Part shown: piece by piece, positions 27,060-36,958 of the stretch
Layout of the letters: the number at the start of each line of letters is the position of its first letter
How positions within the stretch are numbered: position 1 is the stretch's first letter
Assembly: GCA_016124535.1 (NCBI GenBank)
Contig: WGNK01000001.1
Span: 124,001 to 188,000, forward strand
DNA: 64,000 bases
DNA from: Azospirillum sp.
GTDB lineage: Bacteria; Pseudomonadota; Alphaproteobacteria; Azospirillales; Azospirillaceae
Reading direction: 5' to 3'
Translations under genes and position numbers: made by a program
Notes under the pieces: generated by a model
What the model saw: the letters and a program-made list of their open reading frames with translations, nothing else
Told to the model about the DNA's origin: nothing
Databases searched by the model: none

Positions 27060-28295
27060 ATGCCTGTTTGGCCGTTGCCGGGGCGTACCGGCGCCGCCCT
27101 CACCCTGCTGGCGGTGCTGCTGGCCGCTTTCGCAGTCACGGTTCGCGGAGCCGTGGCGGCAGGAAGCTCCGGCAACCCGGTGTCGGTTACCGACATCAAG
27201 GGTCGGACGGTGCTGCTGCCCGCCGCCGCCCGGCGCCTGGCGATCGACGACAGCCGGGTCCTGCTGGCGCTGTCCCTGATCGATCCCGACCCGGTGTCGC
27301 TGCTGGCGGCGTGGCCCGCCGACATCAAACGGATCGGTCCTGAAACCTACCGGCAATTCCGCGATAAATTTCCCGCCATCGCGGGGGTGGCGCGGATCGC
27401 CAGCTCCCAGGATGCCTTCCAGGCCGAAGCGGTGCTCGCCGCGGCGCCCGATGTGGCGCTGTTCACCGCCGGGCGGGGCGGCCCGTCGGACACTCAAATC
27501 CAAGACTTGCAAGCCGCCGGCGTCGCGGTGGTGTTCGTCGATTTCATCTCGCAGCCGTTTCAGAACCTGTCGCCCAGCCTGCGCCTCCTCGGGCGGGTGA
27601 TCGGTCGGGAGCTCGAAGCCGAGGCCTTCGTGGCGTTTCGGGATCGCCAGCTCGACCTGATCGCCGCGCGGCTGCGTGATGCTCCCGCCGAGCCGTGGCC
27701 GACCGTGTTCCTCGAGACCCATGCCGGCCTGTCCGCCGAATGCTGCAGCTCGTCGGGCCGGAACGACATCGGCGCCTATGTCCGTTTCGCCGGCGGCCGG
27801 AACATCGGCGACGATGTGCTGCCCGGCAGCGCCGGCCGGCTCAATCCGGAATATGTCCTCGAACGCGATCCCGAGGTCTATATTGCCACCGGCGGCCCTC
27901 ATCTGGAGCGGGCCGGCGGCCTGGTCCTGGGGCCGGGCTTCAGCACGACCCGTGCGCGCGGGGCGCTGGCCCGGATGGCCGGCCGGCCGGGCATCTCGCT
28001 GCTGGGCGCGGTCCGGCAGGGTCGGGTCCACGGGATTGCCCATCAGCTGCTGCATTCGCCGCTGGACCTGATCGCGGTCACCGCTTTCGCCCATTGGTTG
28101 CATCCGCGCCTGTTCGCCGAGCTTGATCCCCAACGGACTCTCGATGCCTTCAACACCCGCTTTCTCCCGTTTGTCCTCGAAGGGACCTATTGGGTCGATC
28201 TGGCCGATAGCGCGGCGGCGGACGGCACGACGCCATCGGCGATCACCTGTGCAAAGCCCTGCGAGCAGGGCTCGACCCGGCCGCGGACGCCATAG
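27060..28295 (+). CDS. Periplasmic iron-siderophore-binding protein, FecB/FepB-like
   Basis: 411 residues from ATG at 27060; a long upstream extension in the same frame crosses the esterase gene and was dropped. A signal peptide (TGAALTLLAVLLAAFAV, cleavage near AVAAG) is followed by VSVTDIKGRTVLLPAAARRLAIDD, the usual opening of class III metal-chelate binding proteins. Two lobes follow, with AAPDVALFTAGRG and LNPEYVLERDPEVYIATGG. No lipobox. It would hand ferri-siderophore to the FecCD-type permease encoded opposite. Its 3' end overlaps the convergent ATPase gene by 109 bases, so its last ~36 residues are poorly constrained. Confidence 0.9.
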   Translation: MPVWPLPGRTGAALTLLAVLLAAFAVTVRGAVAAGSSGNPVSVTDIKGRTVLLPAAARRLAIDDSRVLLALSLIDPDPVSLLAAWPADIKRIGPETYRQFRDKFPAIAGVARIASSQDAFQAEAVLAAAPDVALFTAGRGGPSDTQIQDLQAAGVAVVFVDFISQPFQNLSPSLRLLGRVIGRELEAEAFVAFRDRQLDLIAARLRDAPAEPWPTVFLETHAGLSAECCSSSGRNDIGAYVRFAGGRNIGDDVLPGSAGRLNPEYVLERDPEVYIATGGPHLERAGGLVLGPGFSTTRARGALARMAGRPGISLLGAVRQGRVHGIAHQLLHSPLDLIAVTAFAHWLHPRLFAELDPQRTLDAFNTRFLPFVLEGTYWVDLADSAAADGTTPSAITCAKPCEQGSTRPRTP

Positions 28296-29005
28296 ACTGC
28301 GGCCAGCCGGTCCGCGGTGATCGCTTCGACCGGTGGCCCGACCGCCGCGACCTCGCCCCGCGACAACAGCACGATGCGATCCGACCAGCGCATCGCCAGG
28401 CCCAGATCATGCAGCACCATCAGAACGACGGCGCCGCTGTCGGCCGCGAAGGCGCGCACCTGCTGCATGACCACGACCTGGTGCATCAGATCGAGGGCGC
28501 TGGTCGGCTCGTCGAGCAACAGCAGCGGCGGTCGACGCACCAGAGCCTGCGCCAGGCTGGCAAGCTGGCGCTGGCCGCCCGACAGATGGCCGAGCGGCGT
28601 CATCGCCAGGGCGTCGAGGCCCAGCCGTTCCAGGGTGTCCAGGGCGCGGCCACGGACACCCTCGTCGGGGTCGGGGCCGACCGGCGCGGCGCGCAACGCC
28701 GTCATCACCGCTTCCAGGACGGTCAAGGCGACTCCGGCCGGCAGAGTTTGGGGCATATAGGCGACGCAGGCGGCGCGCGCGGCGTGGCCGAGACGGAACA
28801 GGTCGCGTTCGCCCAGGCGGCAGCTGCCGGTAGCCGGCAGCAATCCGGCGATCGCGCGCAACAGCGTCGTCTTGCCGGCACCGTTGGGACCGAGCACCGC
28901 CGCCACCTGGCCCGGCGTCAGGGCCGGCAGGTCGAGGGCGCGGAGCACCGGGCGCGATCGGTAGCCCGCGGTGACGCCGCGGAGACAGAGTGCTCCGTCG
29001 TTCAT
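28187..29005 (-). CDS. Iron-siderophore ABC transporter ATP-binding protein, FecE/FepC-like
   Basis: The 272-residue ATPase has Walker A GPNGAGKTT, signature LSGGQRQLASLAQAL, Walker B LLLLDEPTSALD and switch His in VLHDLGLAMRWSD. This is the FecE family that pairs with FecCD permeases. Its start ATG overlaps the permease stop (ATGA). The 3' end overlaps the convergent binding-protein gene by 109 bases. Confidence 0.94.
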   Translation of the reverse strand: MNDGALCLRGVTAGYRSRPVLRALDLPALTPGQVAAVLGPNGAGKTTLLRAIAGLLPATGSCRLGERDLFRLGHAARAACVAYMPQTLPAGVALTVLEAVMTALRAAPVGPDPDEGVRGRALDTLERLGLDALAMTPLGHLSGGQRQLASLAQALVRRPPLLLLDEPTSALDLMHQVVVMQQVRAFAADSGAVVLMVLHDLGLAMRWSDRIVLLSRGEVAAVGPPVEAITADRLAAVYGVRGRVEPCSQGFAQVIADGVVPSAAALSARSTQ

Positions 29006-30135
29006 TCGCGGCCTCTCCGGCTCAGGATCAAGGCGATGAAGCAGGGCACGCCGATCAGCGACGTCACCAGACCGACCGGCATCACCACCCCCGGGATCAG
29101 CAGCTTGGCCGCGGTGGACGACAGCGACAGCAGGCAGGCCCCGGTCAGCAGACTGGCCGGCAGGAAGAAACGGTGATCCTCGCCAACCAGCAACCGGCCG
29201 ATATGTGGCCCGACCAGGCCGATGAAACCGATGGTGCCGACGCAGGCGACCGAGGTCGCGGCGAGCAGGCTGACCCGCAGCAAGGCGGCGAAGCGCAGCC
29301 GAGCGACGTCGACGCCGAAGCTGGCGGCGCGGTCCTCGCCCAGCCGGAGTGCGGTCATCCGCCACGCGGCTGCCAGGGAAAACGGCACCACCGCGGCGAA
29401 GACTGCGGCCAGGATCGCGGTCTTCGGCCAGTCGGCGCGGGCCAGGCTGCCCAGGGTCCAGAACACCAGCTGCTGCAGGTCCTCCTGGCTGGCGACAAAC
29501 TGTATCACGCCGACCCCGGCATTGAAGGTGAAGACCAGCGCGATGCCGAGCAGGACCAGGGTTTCGCTGCCGGCGCCGCGCGGCCCCGCCATCGCCTGCA
29601 GCAGCAGGACCGAGCCGAAGGCGAACAGAAAGGCGTTGCCGAACAGCAGCCACGGCGCCGGGACCGCCGGCAGGCCGATGCCCAGCACGATCGCCAGCGC
29701 CGCGCCGAACGAGGCAGCCGACGACACGCCGAGCGTGAACGGGCTGGCCAGCGGATTGTTGAGGATGGTCTGCATTTCGGCGCCGGCCAGCGCCAGCGCC
29801 GCCCCGACCAGCACGGCGATGGTGGCGCCGGGCAGGCGGAGGTTCCAGATGATGATGCGCGCGGTCGGGCCGGCGCCCTCGGGATCGGCCAGGGCGAGCA
29901 GAGACTGACGCCAGCCGACCGCCGAGGTTCCGGTCACCAGGTCGAGCCCGAAACAGGCGGCACAGGCGAGGGCCAGCAGCAGCAGAATGCCGGCGCGTTG
30001 CCACAGCACCCTGCGATAGCGGGCAAGGATGGTGCCTGCGGTTGCCGTCGTCGAGCCCGGTCCCGGTTCTGCTGGCGCCGGACCGGCGCCCGCGGGGAGC
30101 TCAGGCTCCACGCGGGCATGGGGGTCGCAGCTCAC
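29002..30135 (-). CDS. Iron-siderophore ABC transporter permease, FecCD family
   Basis: The 377-residue permease has many hydrophobic helices and family motifs: RLPGATIAVLVGAALALAGA, MQTILNNPLASPFTLGVSSAASFGA, and GTIGFIGLVGPHIGRLLVGEDHR. Only one permease gene is present, so it presumably works as a homodimer rather than a FecC/FecD heterodimer. GTG at 30135 overlaps the receptor stop (GTGA), placing receptor, permease and ATPase in one operon. The first ~40 residues are a Pro/Ala-rich cytoplasmic extension. Confidence 0.93.
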   Translation of the reverse strand: MSCDPHARVEPELPAGAGPAPAEPGPGSTTATAGTILARYRRVLWQRAGILLLLALACAACFGLDLVTGTSAVGWRQSLLALADPEGAGPTARIIIWNLRLPGATIAVLVGAALALAGAEMQTILNNPLASPFTLGVSSAASFGAALAIVLGIGLPAVPAPWLLFGNAFLFAFGSVLLLQAMAGPRGAGSETLVLLGIALVFTFNAGVGVIQFVASQEDLQQLVFWTLGSLARADWPKTAILAAVFAAVVPFSLAAAWRMTALRLGEDRAASFGVDVARLRFAALLRVSLLAATSVACVGTIGFIGLVGPHIGRLLVGEDHRFFLPASLLTGACLLSLSSTAAKLLIPGVVMPVGLVTSLIGVPCFIALILSRRGRE

Positions 30136-32363
30136 CAGCGGTAGCGCAGGCTGGTCAGGACGGTTCGGCCGCCGCCATAAAAGCAGGTGGTGGCCGAAGA
30201 GCAGGCCGCGACGTAATCCTTGTCGAACAGGTTGGTGGCATTGACCTGAACCCGCACCCCGTCCAGGGCCGGGGCGACATGGTCGAGATCATAGGAGATC
30301 GCGGCATCGACCAGGGTGTAGCCGGGCACGGTAACGCTGTTGGTGTTGTCGCCGGCGCTGGGCCCGATATAGCGGACGCCGGCGCCCAGGCCGAGCCCGG
30401 CGGCGGCACCCTCGTTCACGCGATAATTGCCCCACAGCGACGCCAGATGATTGGGCGCTCCGGCCGGGCGCTTGCCGACGATCGCGGCGGTGTTGTCCCT
30501 GGTGTTGGTGATGTCGGTGTAGCTGTAGGCGCCGATCAGGTCGATGTTCCGGGTCAGGCTGGCCCGGCCTTCGATCTCGACGCCCTTGGCGGTGACCTCG
30601 CCGGTCGCGACCCGGAAGCCGACGTTCTGGGTATCGGTGGTCAGGACGTTGGCCTGGGTCAGATGGAACGCCGCAACCGTGACCGAGCTATTGGTGCCGG
30701 GCGGCTGGAACTTGACGCCGGCTTCGTATTGCTTGCCCTCGGTCGGCTTGAAAGAGGACCCCGCGGCATCGGTGCCGCTCTGGGGCTGGAACGACGTGGC
30801 ATAGCTGGCATAGGGCGCCAAGCCGAAATCGAACAGATAGACCAGGCCGGTCCGCCAGGTCAGGGCGGTATCGGCCTGGCGGGAATCGGTGCCACCGAGC
30901 CGGACATTGGTCTCGGTATCGGCCCAGTCGTGGCGCAGGCCCATCAGGAACGCCCAATGGTCGAACCGCACCTGGTCCTGGCCATAGAGCCCGAGCTGCT
31001 GCTGACGCTGGTTGGTGATCGAGGTGATCGCCGGGTTGGCGATGATCCGATTGTAGACCGGCGCGGTCAGGTTCAGGGTCGGCGCGGTGCCATTGCCGAG
31101 TTCGCGGTCGGCATTCCCGTACTGGTAATCGACCCCGAACAGCAGGGTATGCCGGACCGGGCCGGTCGCGAATTTCACCTCGCCCTGGTTATCGACGGTT
31201 ACGCCGTCGAACTGTTCGCGCGACAGCGTCGACCGGCGATTTAGGGTCGACTGGTCGGCCGACAGCGATGCCAGCGAGACCGCCTTGAAGGTCGAATCGA
31301 CATGGAGGTAGCGCAGGTTCTGCCGCAGCTTGAGCGCGTCGCTGAGCGCGGTTTCGAACAGGTAGCCGACCGTGCCCTGGGTGCGCTGGAAGGTGTCGAA
31401 GCTGTGCTCGCCGGGATCGAAATCCGGTTTGATCTTGCCGGTCCGATTGGGCAGCACGGTGCCCTGAACCGGCAGGAACGGGGCGTAATAGCTTTCGGGG
31501 TCCCGCTGATAGCTCGACAGGATGGTCAGGCTGGTATCGGCGTTGGGCTTCCAGGTGAAGGACGGCGCGACCCCGCCGCGGGCTTCCTCGGCGTTGTCGA
31601 TCGGACCGTTGCCGTAACGGCCGACCCCGGTCACCCGGTAGAGCATGGTCTGCTCGGCATCGATCGGGCCGCTGAGGTCGAACGTTGAATAGCCGTAGCC
31701 GTCGGAGCCATAGCCGGCCACGACCTCGCCGAAGCGGTCGGCGGTCGGGCGCTTGCTGGTCATGTTGATGATGCCGCCGGGATTGGCCTGGCCGTAGAGC
31801 ACCGAGGCCGGTCCGCGCAGCACCTCGACGCGCTCCAGCACGGTCTGGTCGAAGCTGGGGATCGCGTAGGACAGGCCGCGTTGCAGGCGCATGCCGTCGA
31901 GATACTCGACATAGTTGGCGCCGCCGCCGAAGCCGCCGAAGCCGCGGATGAAGATGCTGTCGTAGCGGTTGCCCGGACGGCCGCCCGAATAGACGCTGGC
32001 CGTATAGTTCAAGGCCTCGCCGACGGTCTGAACCCCCTGATCATCCATCTGGTCGCGGGTGATCACGCTGATCGACTGGGGGGTCTCGATGAGCGGGGTA
32101 TCGGTCTTGGTCGCGGTCAGATCGCGCCGCGCGACATATCCCGAAATCGGACCGGTCGCGCTCTCGTCGCTGGCCTCCACCGTAATCGGCGGCAAGGTAA
32201 CGCCCGCGCCGGTTTCGCTGTCGGAAGCGCCCCCATCCTCGGCCGATACCGGCAGCGGACCCAGGATCGCCGCGGCGAGGAGCCCCGCCGCCACGGTGAG
32301 CGAGGGTGCCTTATCGGCACGGGGAAGCCGATGCGGCTTCCGGGTTCGTTCGTTGATCATCAT
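30132..32363 (-). CDS. TonB-dependent ferri-siderophore receptor
   Basis: The 743-residue outer-membrane receptor is of the FhuA/FoxA siderophore class. A signal peptide (SLTVAAGLLAAAILGPLPVSA) is followed by a plug domain with TDTPLIETPQSISVITRDQMDDQGVQTVGEAL and VEVLRGPASVLYGQANPGGIINMTSKRP. A beta-barrel follows, ending in an aromatic C-terminus (SLRYRW). The context suggests the locally made DHB-serine siderophore as ligand, but the overall sequence resembles hydroxamate receptors more than FepA, so the ligand is uncertain. First gene of the receptor-permease-ATPase operon, with a Fur-box promoter 60-80 bases upstream. Confidence 0.93.
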   Translation of the reverse strand: MMINERTRKPHRLPRADKAPSLTVAAGLLAAAILGPLPVSAEDGGASDSETGAGVTLPPITVEASDESATGPISGYVARRDLTATKTDTPLIETPQSISVITRDQMDDQGVQTVGEALNYTASVYSGGRPGNRYDSIFIRGFGGFGGGANYVEYLDGMRLQRGLSYAIPSFDQTVLERVEVLRGPASVLYGQANPGGIINMTSKRPTADRFGEVVAGYGSDGYGYSTFDLSGPIDAEQTMLYRVTGVGRYGNGPIDNAEEARGGVAPSFTWKPNADTSLTILSSYQRDPESYYAPFLPVQGTVLPNRTGKIKPDFDPGEHSFDTFQRTQGTVGYLFETALSDALKLRQNLRYLHVDSTFKAVSLASLSADQSTLNRRSTLSREQFDGVTVDNQGEVKFATGPVRHTLLFGVDYQYGNADRELGNGTAPTLNLTAPVYNRIIANPAITSITNQRQQQLGLYGQDQVRFDHWAFLMGLRHDWADTETNVRLGGTDSRQADTALTWRTGLVYLFDFGLAPYASYATSFQPQSGTDAAGSSFKPTEGKQYEAGVKFQPPGTNSSVTVAAFHLTQANVLTTDTQNVGFRVATGEVTAKGVEIEGRASLTRNIDLIGAYSYTDITNTRDNTAAIVGKRPAGAPNHLASLWGNYRVNEGAAAGLGLGAGVRYIGPSAGDNTNSVTVPGYTLVDAAISYDLDHVAPALDGVRVQVNATNLFDKDYVAACSSATTCFYGGGRTVLTSLRYRW

Positions 32364-32421
32364 TCAGACCCCGCAGTGATGGACCAGGCGCTTTTTTGCA
32401 ACGCAACGAAAAACCCGATAC

Positions 32422-32443
32422 TGCAAATGAGACTCAATTGCAA
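32422..32443. promoter_or_regulatory. Bidirectional Fur-box promoter between receptor and exporter genes
   Basis: The plus strand reads TGCAAATGAGAC then TCAATTGCAATT, an imperfect palindrome. On the minus strand TTGCAA followed 17 bases later by TATCGG points to the receptor. On the plus strand TTGCAA (32438-32443) followed 16 bases later by TTAAAA (32460-32465) points to the MFS gene. One repressor bound here could silence uptake and export together. Confidence 0.6.
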
Positions 32444-32473
32444 TTACTAACCGCTGTGGTTAAAAGGGAAATT

Positions 32474-33745
32474 ATGTGCAGTTACGACGCCAAATCGGTT
32501 ACCGATGAAACGACCGGAGACGCTTCCGCCATGGCCTTCCGCCATCCGATGATCTTTGTTCTGGCCGCGGTGCTGATCTACCAGGCCAGCGCCACCCTGG
32601 TTCTGCCGCTGCTGCCGACCCTGATCGGCCAAGTGACCGGCAGCGGCGTCGCGGATGCCGCCCGCTGGGGCGGGCTGCTGCTGGTCGCCTACGCTCTGCC
32701 GCAATTCCTGCTGGCGCCGCTGATCGGCGCCCTGTCCGACCGCTTCGGACGCCGCCCGGTGCTGTTGCTCTCCCTGGTCGGGCTGGCCGCCGATTACGCC
32801 GTGCTCGCGGTGGCGCCGGGCATCGGCTGGCTGATCGCCGCACGGCTGATCGGCGGCATCACCGGCGCTTGCCTGGCGACCGCGCTGGCCTGTGCCGCCG
32901 ATCTGACGCCGCCGGCGGAAAGAATGATCGTGTTCGGCCGGCTCCACGCCATGGCCGGGCTTGGTCTGATGATTGGACCCCTGGTCGCCGGCCTGTTGGC
33001 GCGGATCGACCCGCGCCTGGCCTTCTGGGTTGGCGCGGCGGTGGCGCTGCTGGCCGCCGGCTATGGTGCTGCGATCTTGCGGGAGACCTTGCCGCGGACA
33101 CGGCGCCGCGCGTTCGACTGGCGGCGGGCCAATCCGGTCGGCGCGCTGTGGTCCCTCGCCGCGGTGCCCGGTTGCGCGCGGCTTCTGGCCGCTCTCGCCC
33201 TGATCTTTCTGGCGATCCAATCGGTGATCGGCACGCTGCCCTATCTTGCGGTTGCCAAATACGGCTGGGACGAAACCCGGATCGGCTCCGCGCTCGCCCT
33301 GGTCGGCGCCCTGGCGGTGGTGATCCAGGCCATGCTGGTGCCGCGGCTAAAAGCCGGTCTGGGCGATCGCGGCTGCATCGTCGCCAGCCTCGTGCTCTAC
33401 GCAGCCAGCCTGGGCCTGCTCGCGATCGCCCCGAGCGGGGCTGCGCTCTATCTGGCACTGGTTCCCTATGCACTCGCCTGTTTCGGCTTCCCGGCGCTGC
33501 ACAGCCGCCTGTCGCGCCAGCTGCCGGCCGAGCGGCAGGGCGAACTGCAAGGCGGCGTCGCGGCCCTGATCAGCGGGGCCGCGCTGGTCGGGCCGGTGAT
33601 CATGACCACCCTGTTCGCCGCCTGCAGCGGCCCGGCCGCGGTTGTCAGCTTTCCCGGAGCACCGATGCTGCTGGGTGCCGTGCTCGCCGTGCTGGCCCTG
33701 GTGGTCGTCGGGCCGGCATTGCGCCAGGCCCCGGCTGCCAGCTGA
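32474..33745 (+). CDS. MFS transporter, probable siderophore exporter
   Basis: About 423 residues with 12 hydrophobic segments. The inter-helix 2-3 motif is GALSDRFGRRP, followed by GITGACLATALACAADL, as in TetA-type multidrug exporters. Location between the receptor and tonB genes and sharing of a Fur-box promoter suggest the role of EntS, siderophore export across the inner membrane. Start is uncertain: ATG 32474 has AAGGGA before it but lies almost on the predicted transcription start, while ATG 32531 (MAFRHP) is preceded by CGGAG and begins just before the first helix. Confidence 0.85.
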   Translation: MCSYDAKSVTDETTGDASAMAFRHPMIFVLAAVLIYQASATLVLPLLPTLIGQVTGSGVADAARWGGLLLVAYALPQFLLAPLIGALSDRFGRRPVLLLSLVGLAADYAVLAVAPGIGWLIAARLIGGITGACLATALACAADLTPPAERMIVFGRLHAMAGLGLMIGPLVAGLLARIDPRLAFWVGAAVALLAAGYGAAILRETLPRTRRRAFDWRRANPVGALWSLAAVPGCARLLAALALIFLAIQSVIGTLPYLAVAKYGWDETRIGSALALVGALAVVIQAMLVPRLKAGLGDRGCIVASLVLYAASLGLLAIAPSGAALYLALVPYALACFGFPALHSRLSRQLPAERQGELQGGVAALISGAALVGPVIMTTLFAACSGPAAVVSFPGAPMLLGAVLAVLALVVVGPALRQAPAAS

Positions 33746-33782
33746 GGGTACGGCCGTCGGCATCGCCGGCCGGAGCATCCGG

Positions 33783-34667
33783 TCAGCGCAGGGCGTAGAC
33801 CAGCGGGACCACCAATTCGACCGGATGTTGGGGCATGTCGGGCGGCATCGGCGGCAGCGGCTCGGCGCGGCGGATCAGCGCCAGGGTTTCCTCGTCGAGC
33901 ATCGGGTGGCCCGAGCTGCGCTCCAGCGCATAGGCGAGCACCCGGCCGCGGCGGTCGACAGTGAAGCGCAGCCGCGCTACCCCCTGGGCATGGCGCATCC
34001 GGGCGGCACGGGGATAGTGCTTGTGCCGTTCCAGATGAGCGACCAGGGCGCCTTGCCAGCTCCAGGCCGCCCGTCCCGACGCAGCACCGCCGGGGCTCGA
34101 CGCACCGCCCCCGGAGGGTGTGCCGGAGGCGCCGGGAGTGGCCCCGGCCACCGCCGTCGGCGTGGTTGGCGGCACGGCTGCCGGCGCGGGATTGGCCGCT
34201 TTGAGCTTGGTCGGCCGCACCATTCTGGGCTTGGATACCGGCGCCGGCGGCTTGGTGCGCGGCTGGGGCACGGTAATTTCCGGCTCGGGGATGGGCTCCG
34301 CGAGCGGCTCCGGAAGGAGTGGTTCCGCCGGCTCCGGTTCGGGGCGCTCCGGTACGGCCCGCACCGGTTCGGGCGGCGCCGCGGCGATGGCGAGTTGCGC
34401 CAGCGATTCGGGCTCCGGCGCGGCAGTGGATTCGGCCTGATCTCCGGACGGCGGCCCTTCCGCCGCCATCGCTGCCATGCCCGGTGCGGCAAAATCGATC
34501 AGCACCACGGCGCCGGGCGGTTCGACCGGCGCTTGCGCGCCCGGCCATGCCACCAGACCGAGCCCAAGGGAAAAATGCGCCGCGAGCACGACCACCAGGC
34601 TGATTGCCCAGCGGCCGACCCCGGCGGTCTCGCCGGACCGCCGCCGCGCCGCCGCGGTGCCGGTCAC
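33783..34667 (-). CDS. tonB: TonB energy-transducing protein
   Basis: The 294-residue protein has one N-terminal TM helix (WAISLVVVLAAHFSLGLGLV, with the conserved His for ExbB/D coupling). A Pro/Glu-rich periplasmic spacer (about 80-150) and a Gly/Ala-rich part lead to a C-terminal TonB domain: HKHYPRAARMRHAQGVARLRFTVDRRGRVLAYALERSSGHPMLDEETLALIRRA. It transfers proton-motive energy to outer-membrane receptors such as the one encoded nearby. GTG at 34667 overlaps the exbD stop (GTGA). It ends 37 bases from the convergent MFS stop. Confidence 0.94.
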   Translation of the reverse strand: MTGTAAARRRSGETAGVGRWAISLVVVLAAHFSLGLGLVAWPGAQAPVEPPGAVVLIDFAAPGMAAMAAEGPPSGDQAESTAAPEPESLAQLAIAAAPPEPVRAVPERPEPEPAEPLLPEPLAEPIPEPEITVPQPRTKPPAPVSKPRMVRPTKLKAANPAPAAVPPTTPTAVAGATPGASGTPSGGGASSPGGAASGRAAWSWQGALVAHLERHKHYPRAARMRHAQGVARLRFTVDRRGRVLAYALERSSGHPMLDEETLALIRRAEPLPPMPPDMPQHPVELVVPLVYALR

Positions 34668-35089
34668 CGCTGTCCTCCGCCATCGAGCCCGACCAGAGCC
34701 ATCTTGCGATAGCCGGCGGCGCGAAGCTGGTTCATCACCGCCATCACATCGCCATAGGCGACCACCCGGTCGGCACGCAGAAACACCCTGGTGTCCTTGT
34801 CGCCGCCGGTCGCAGCGTCGAGTGCCCCGGCCAGGGCGTTGCGCGCCACCGGGGCGGCATCCAGCGCCAGCGACAAGTCGGCCCGCACGGTCAGGAACAC
34901 CGGCCGGTCGGGATGGGCCTGGGGCATCGCGTTGGCGGCCGGCAGGTCGACCGGGACATCGACCGTGGCCAGCGGTGCGGCGACCATGAAGACGATCAGC
35001 AGCACCAGCATCACGTCGATGAACGGAGTGACGTTGATTTCGTGGTTTTCGGCAAGCCTGTCCTCGCCGTGGTCGAAGCGGGCGGCCAT
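34664..35089 (-). CDS. exbD: Biopolymer transport protein ExbD
   Basis: The 141-residue protein has the hallmark INVTPFIDVMLVLLIVFMVAAPL helix carrying the proton-conducting Asp, then a periplasmic domain with DTRVFLRADRVVAYGDVMAVMNQLRAAGY. It forms the proton-driven motor with ExbB and TonB in the inner membrane. It sits 4 bases after exbB and overlaps tonB. Confidence 0.95.
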   Translation of the reverse strand: MAARFDHGEDRLAENHEINVTPFIDVMLVLLIVFMVAAPLATVDVPVDLPAANAMPQAHPDRPVFLTVRADLSLALDAAPVARNALAGALDAATGGDKDTRVFLRADRVVAYGDVMAVMNQLRAAGYRKMALVGLDGGGQR

Positions 35090-35093
35090 GGCG

Positions 35094-35993
<900 letters not shown>

Positions 35994-36050
35994 CGCGACT
36001 TCGGCACTCCGCTGGGAGGGGGTGACCGCGCGACGCGGCCCCGTCGCCAC

Positions 36051-36078
36051 CTTATAGTGCGATTGCGAGCTATTCGCA
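36051..36078 (-). promoter_or_regulatory. Fur-box-like promoter of exbB-exbD-tonB
   Basis: On the minus strand TGCGAA (36073-36078) and TATAAG (36051-36056) are 16 bases apart, with a palindrome TGCGA-N5-TCGCA (36064-36078) over the -35. This repeats the layout of the other three iron-regulated promoters in the island. The divergent Gly-rich protein gene begins 169 bases to the right, so the site may also control it. Confidence 0.55.
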
Positions 36079-36246
36079 TCATTCTTTGTGCAGCGCACGC
36101 TGCGACCAAAGGTGCCCGACCCTCCGGAGAGCGGCCGCGGCGGAAAACATCCTCCGGTGATGGCGGTCACTGCGATTTTGCTAAAATTAGAGCAATATTC
36201 GCGACATCAGGAAACGGATGGTTTCCCCAGCTTGTGGAGACAAGAA

Positions 36247-36783
36247 ATGTCGGATTTTGATTTCAATGCGCGCGGTGGCTATTTTGGCGATTTCTCCGGC
36301 ACCGGCCCGGCCGGTGTGCTCGACTTCACCGGGACCCGCGATACCGGCAACCCCCATGATCCGACCGACGCCAACACCAACCTGACGATCACCGGTCCCA
36401 ATGGCGGCGCGGTCACCGGCGCGTTGCACTCGACCGTGGGGGCCTCGGGCGCCCAGGGCTCCGCCGACTTCAGCGGCGCCAACGGATCGCTCTCCGGCAG
36501 CGGCAGCCTCGATTTCGCGACCGGCGCAACCGAGACGTCGTGGACGCTGACCGGCCCCAATGGCGGCAGCGTCGACGGGACCGGCTCGGCCACCGCGGAT
36601 CTCGATGCCGGGACGGTCGACGGGACCGCCTCGTGGGAGACCTCGGGCGGCGGCAGCGGTTCGGTCGGCTACGGGCTCGACACCACCGCCCAGACCTTTT
36701 CCCTGACCGGTCCGCTGGGCAACAGCCACAGCTTCGATTACAGCGGCCTCGCCGATCAGGTCGACAGCCAGTACGGCGGTTGA
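36247..36783 (+). CDS. Gly/Ser/Thr-rich small protein of unknown function next to exbB
   Basis: 178 residues, unrecognised. It is rich in Gly, Ser, Thr, Asp and Ala and has no Cys, no Lys and no signal peptide. Three units about 52 residues apart begin with xxTGPNGG or its variant (positions 46-54, 99-107, 151-159), suggesting a repetitive beta fold. The N-terminus MSDFDFNARGGYFGDFSGTG and C-terminus FDYSGLADQVDSQYGG are charged and aromatic. A good ribosome-binding site (GTGGAGACAAG) precedes ATG 36247. Composition recalls leaderless secreted proteins such as HasA-type hemophores, but no sequence identity was recognised. Divergent from exbB across a Fur-box-like promoter. Confidence 0.75.
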   Translation: MSDFDFNARGGYFGDFSGTGPAGVLDFTGTRDTGNPHDPTDANTNLTITGPNGGAVTGALHSTVGASGAQGSADFSGANGSLSGSGSLDFATGATETSWTLTGPNGGSVDGTGSATADLDAGTVDGTASWETSGGGSGSVGYGLDTTAQTFSLTGPLGNSHSFDYSGLADQVDSQYGG

Positions 36784-36798
36784 GCGGCCGGCAGAGCT

Positions 36799-36831
36799 GT
36801 CCCGGCCCGTCCGGCATGGGCGGGTCGGGAC
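36799..36831 (+). terminator. Hairpin downstream of the Gly-rich gene
   Basis: GTCCCGGCCCG (36799-36809) can pair with CGGGTCGGGAC (36821-36831) with one G-T wobble and an 11-base loop. It begins 16 bases after the stop codon at 36783. No T-tract follows, but many terminators in GC-rich bacteria lack one. Confidence 0.55.
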
Positions 36832-36958
36832 AAAACGCCACAGCACCGATCGGCCGGCGGGCCCGGAGGAAGGTTGACCGCGGCTGGAGCCATGATTAGG
36901 GTCCGCGCCGGGCCACGACCCCCCAACGGGTCGCTCTATTCTGGAAGGAATAGCCTTT

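Noticed and set aside
36870..36902. Sigma70 promoter for serC (TTGACC at 36874 with TAGGGT 17 bases on)
   Set aside because: The -35 is good, but the -10 matches only half the consensus, so it was not listed as a feature.
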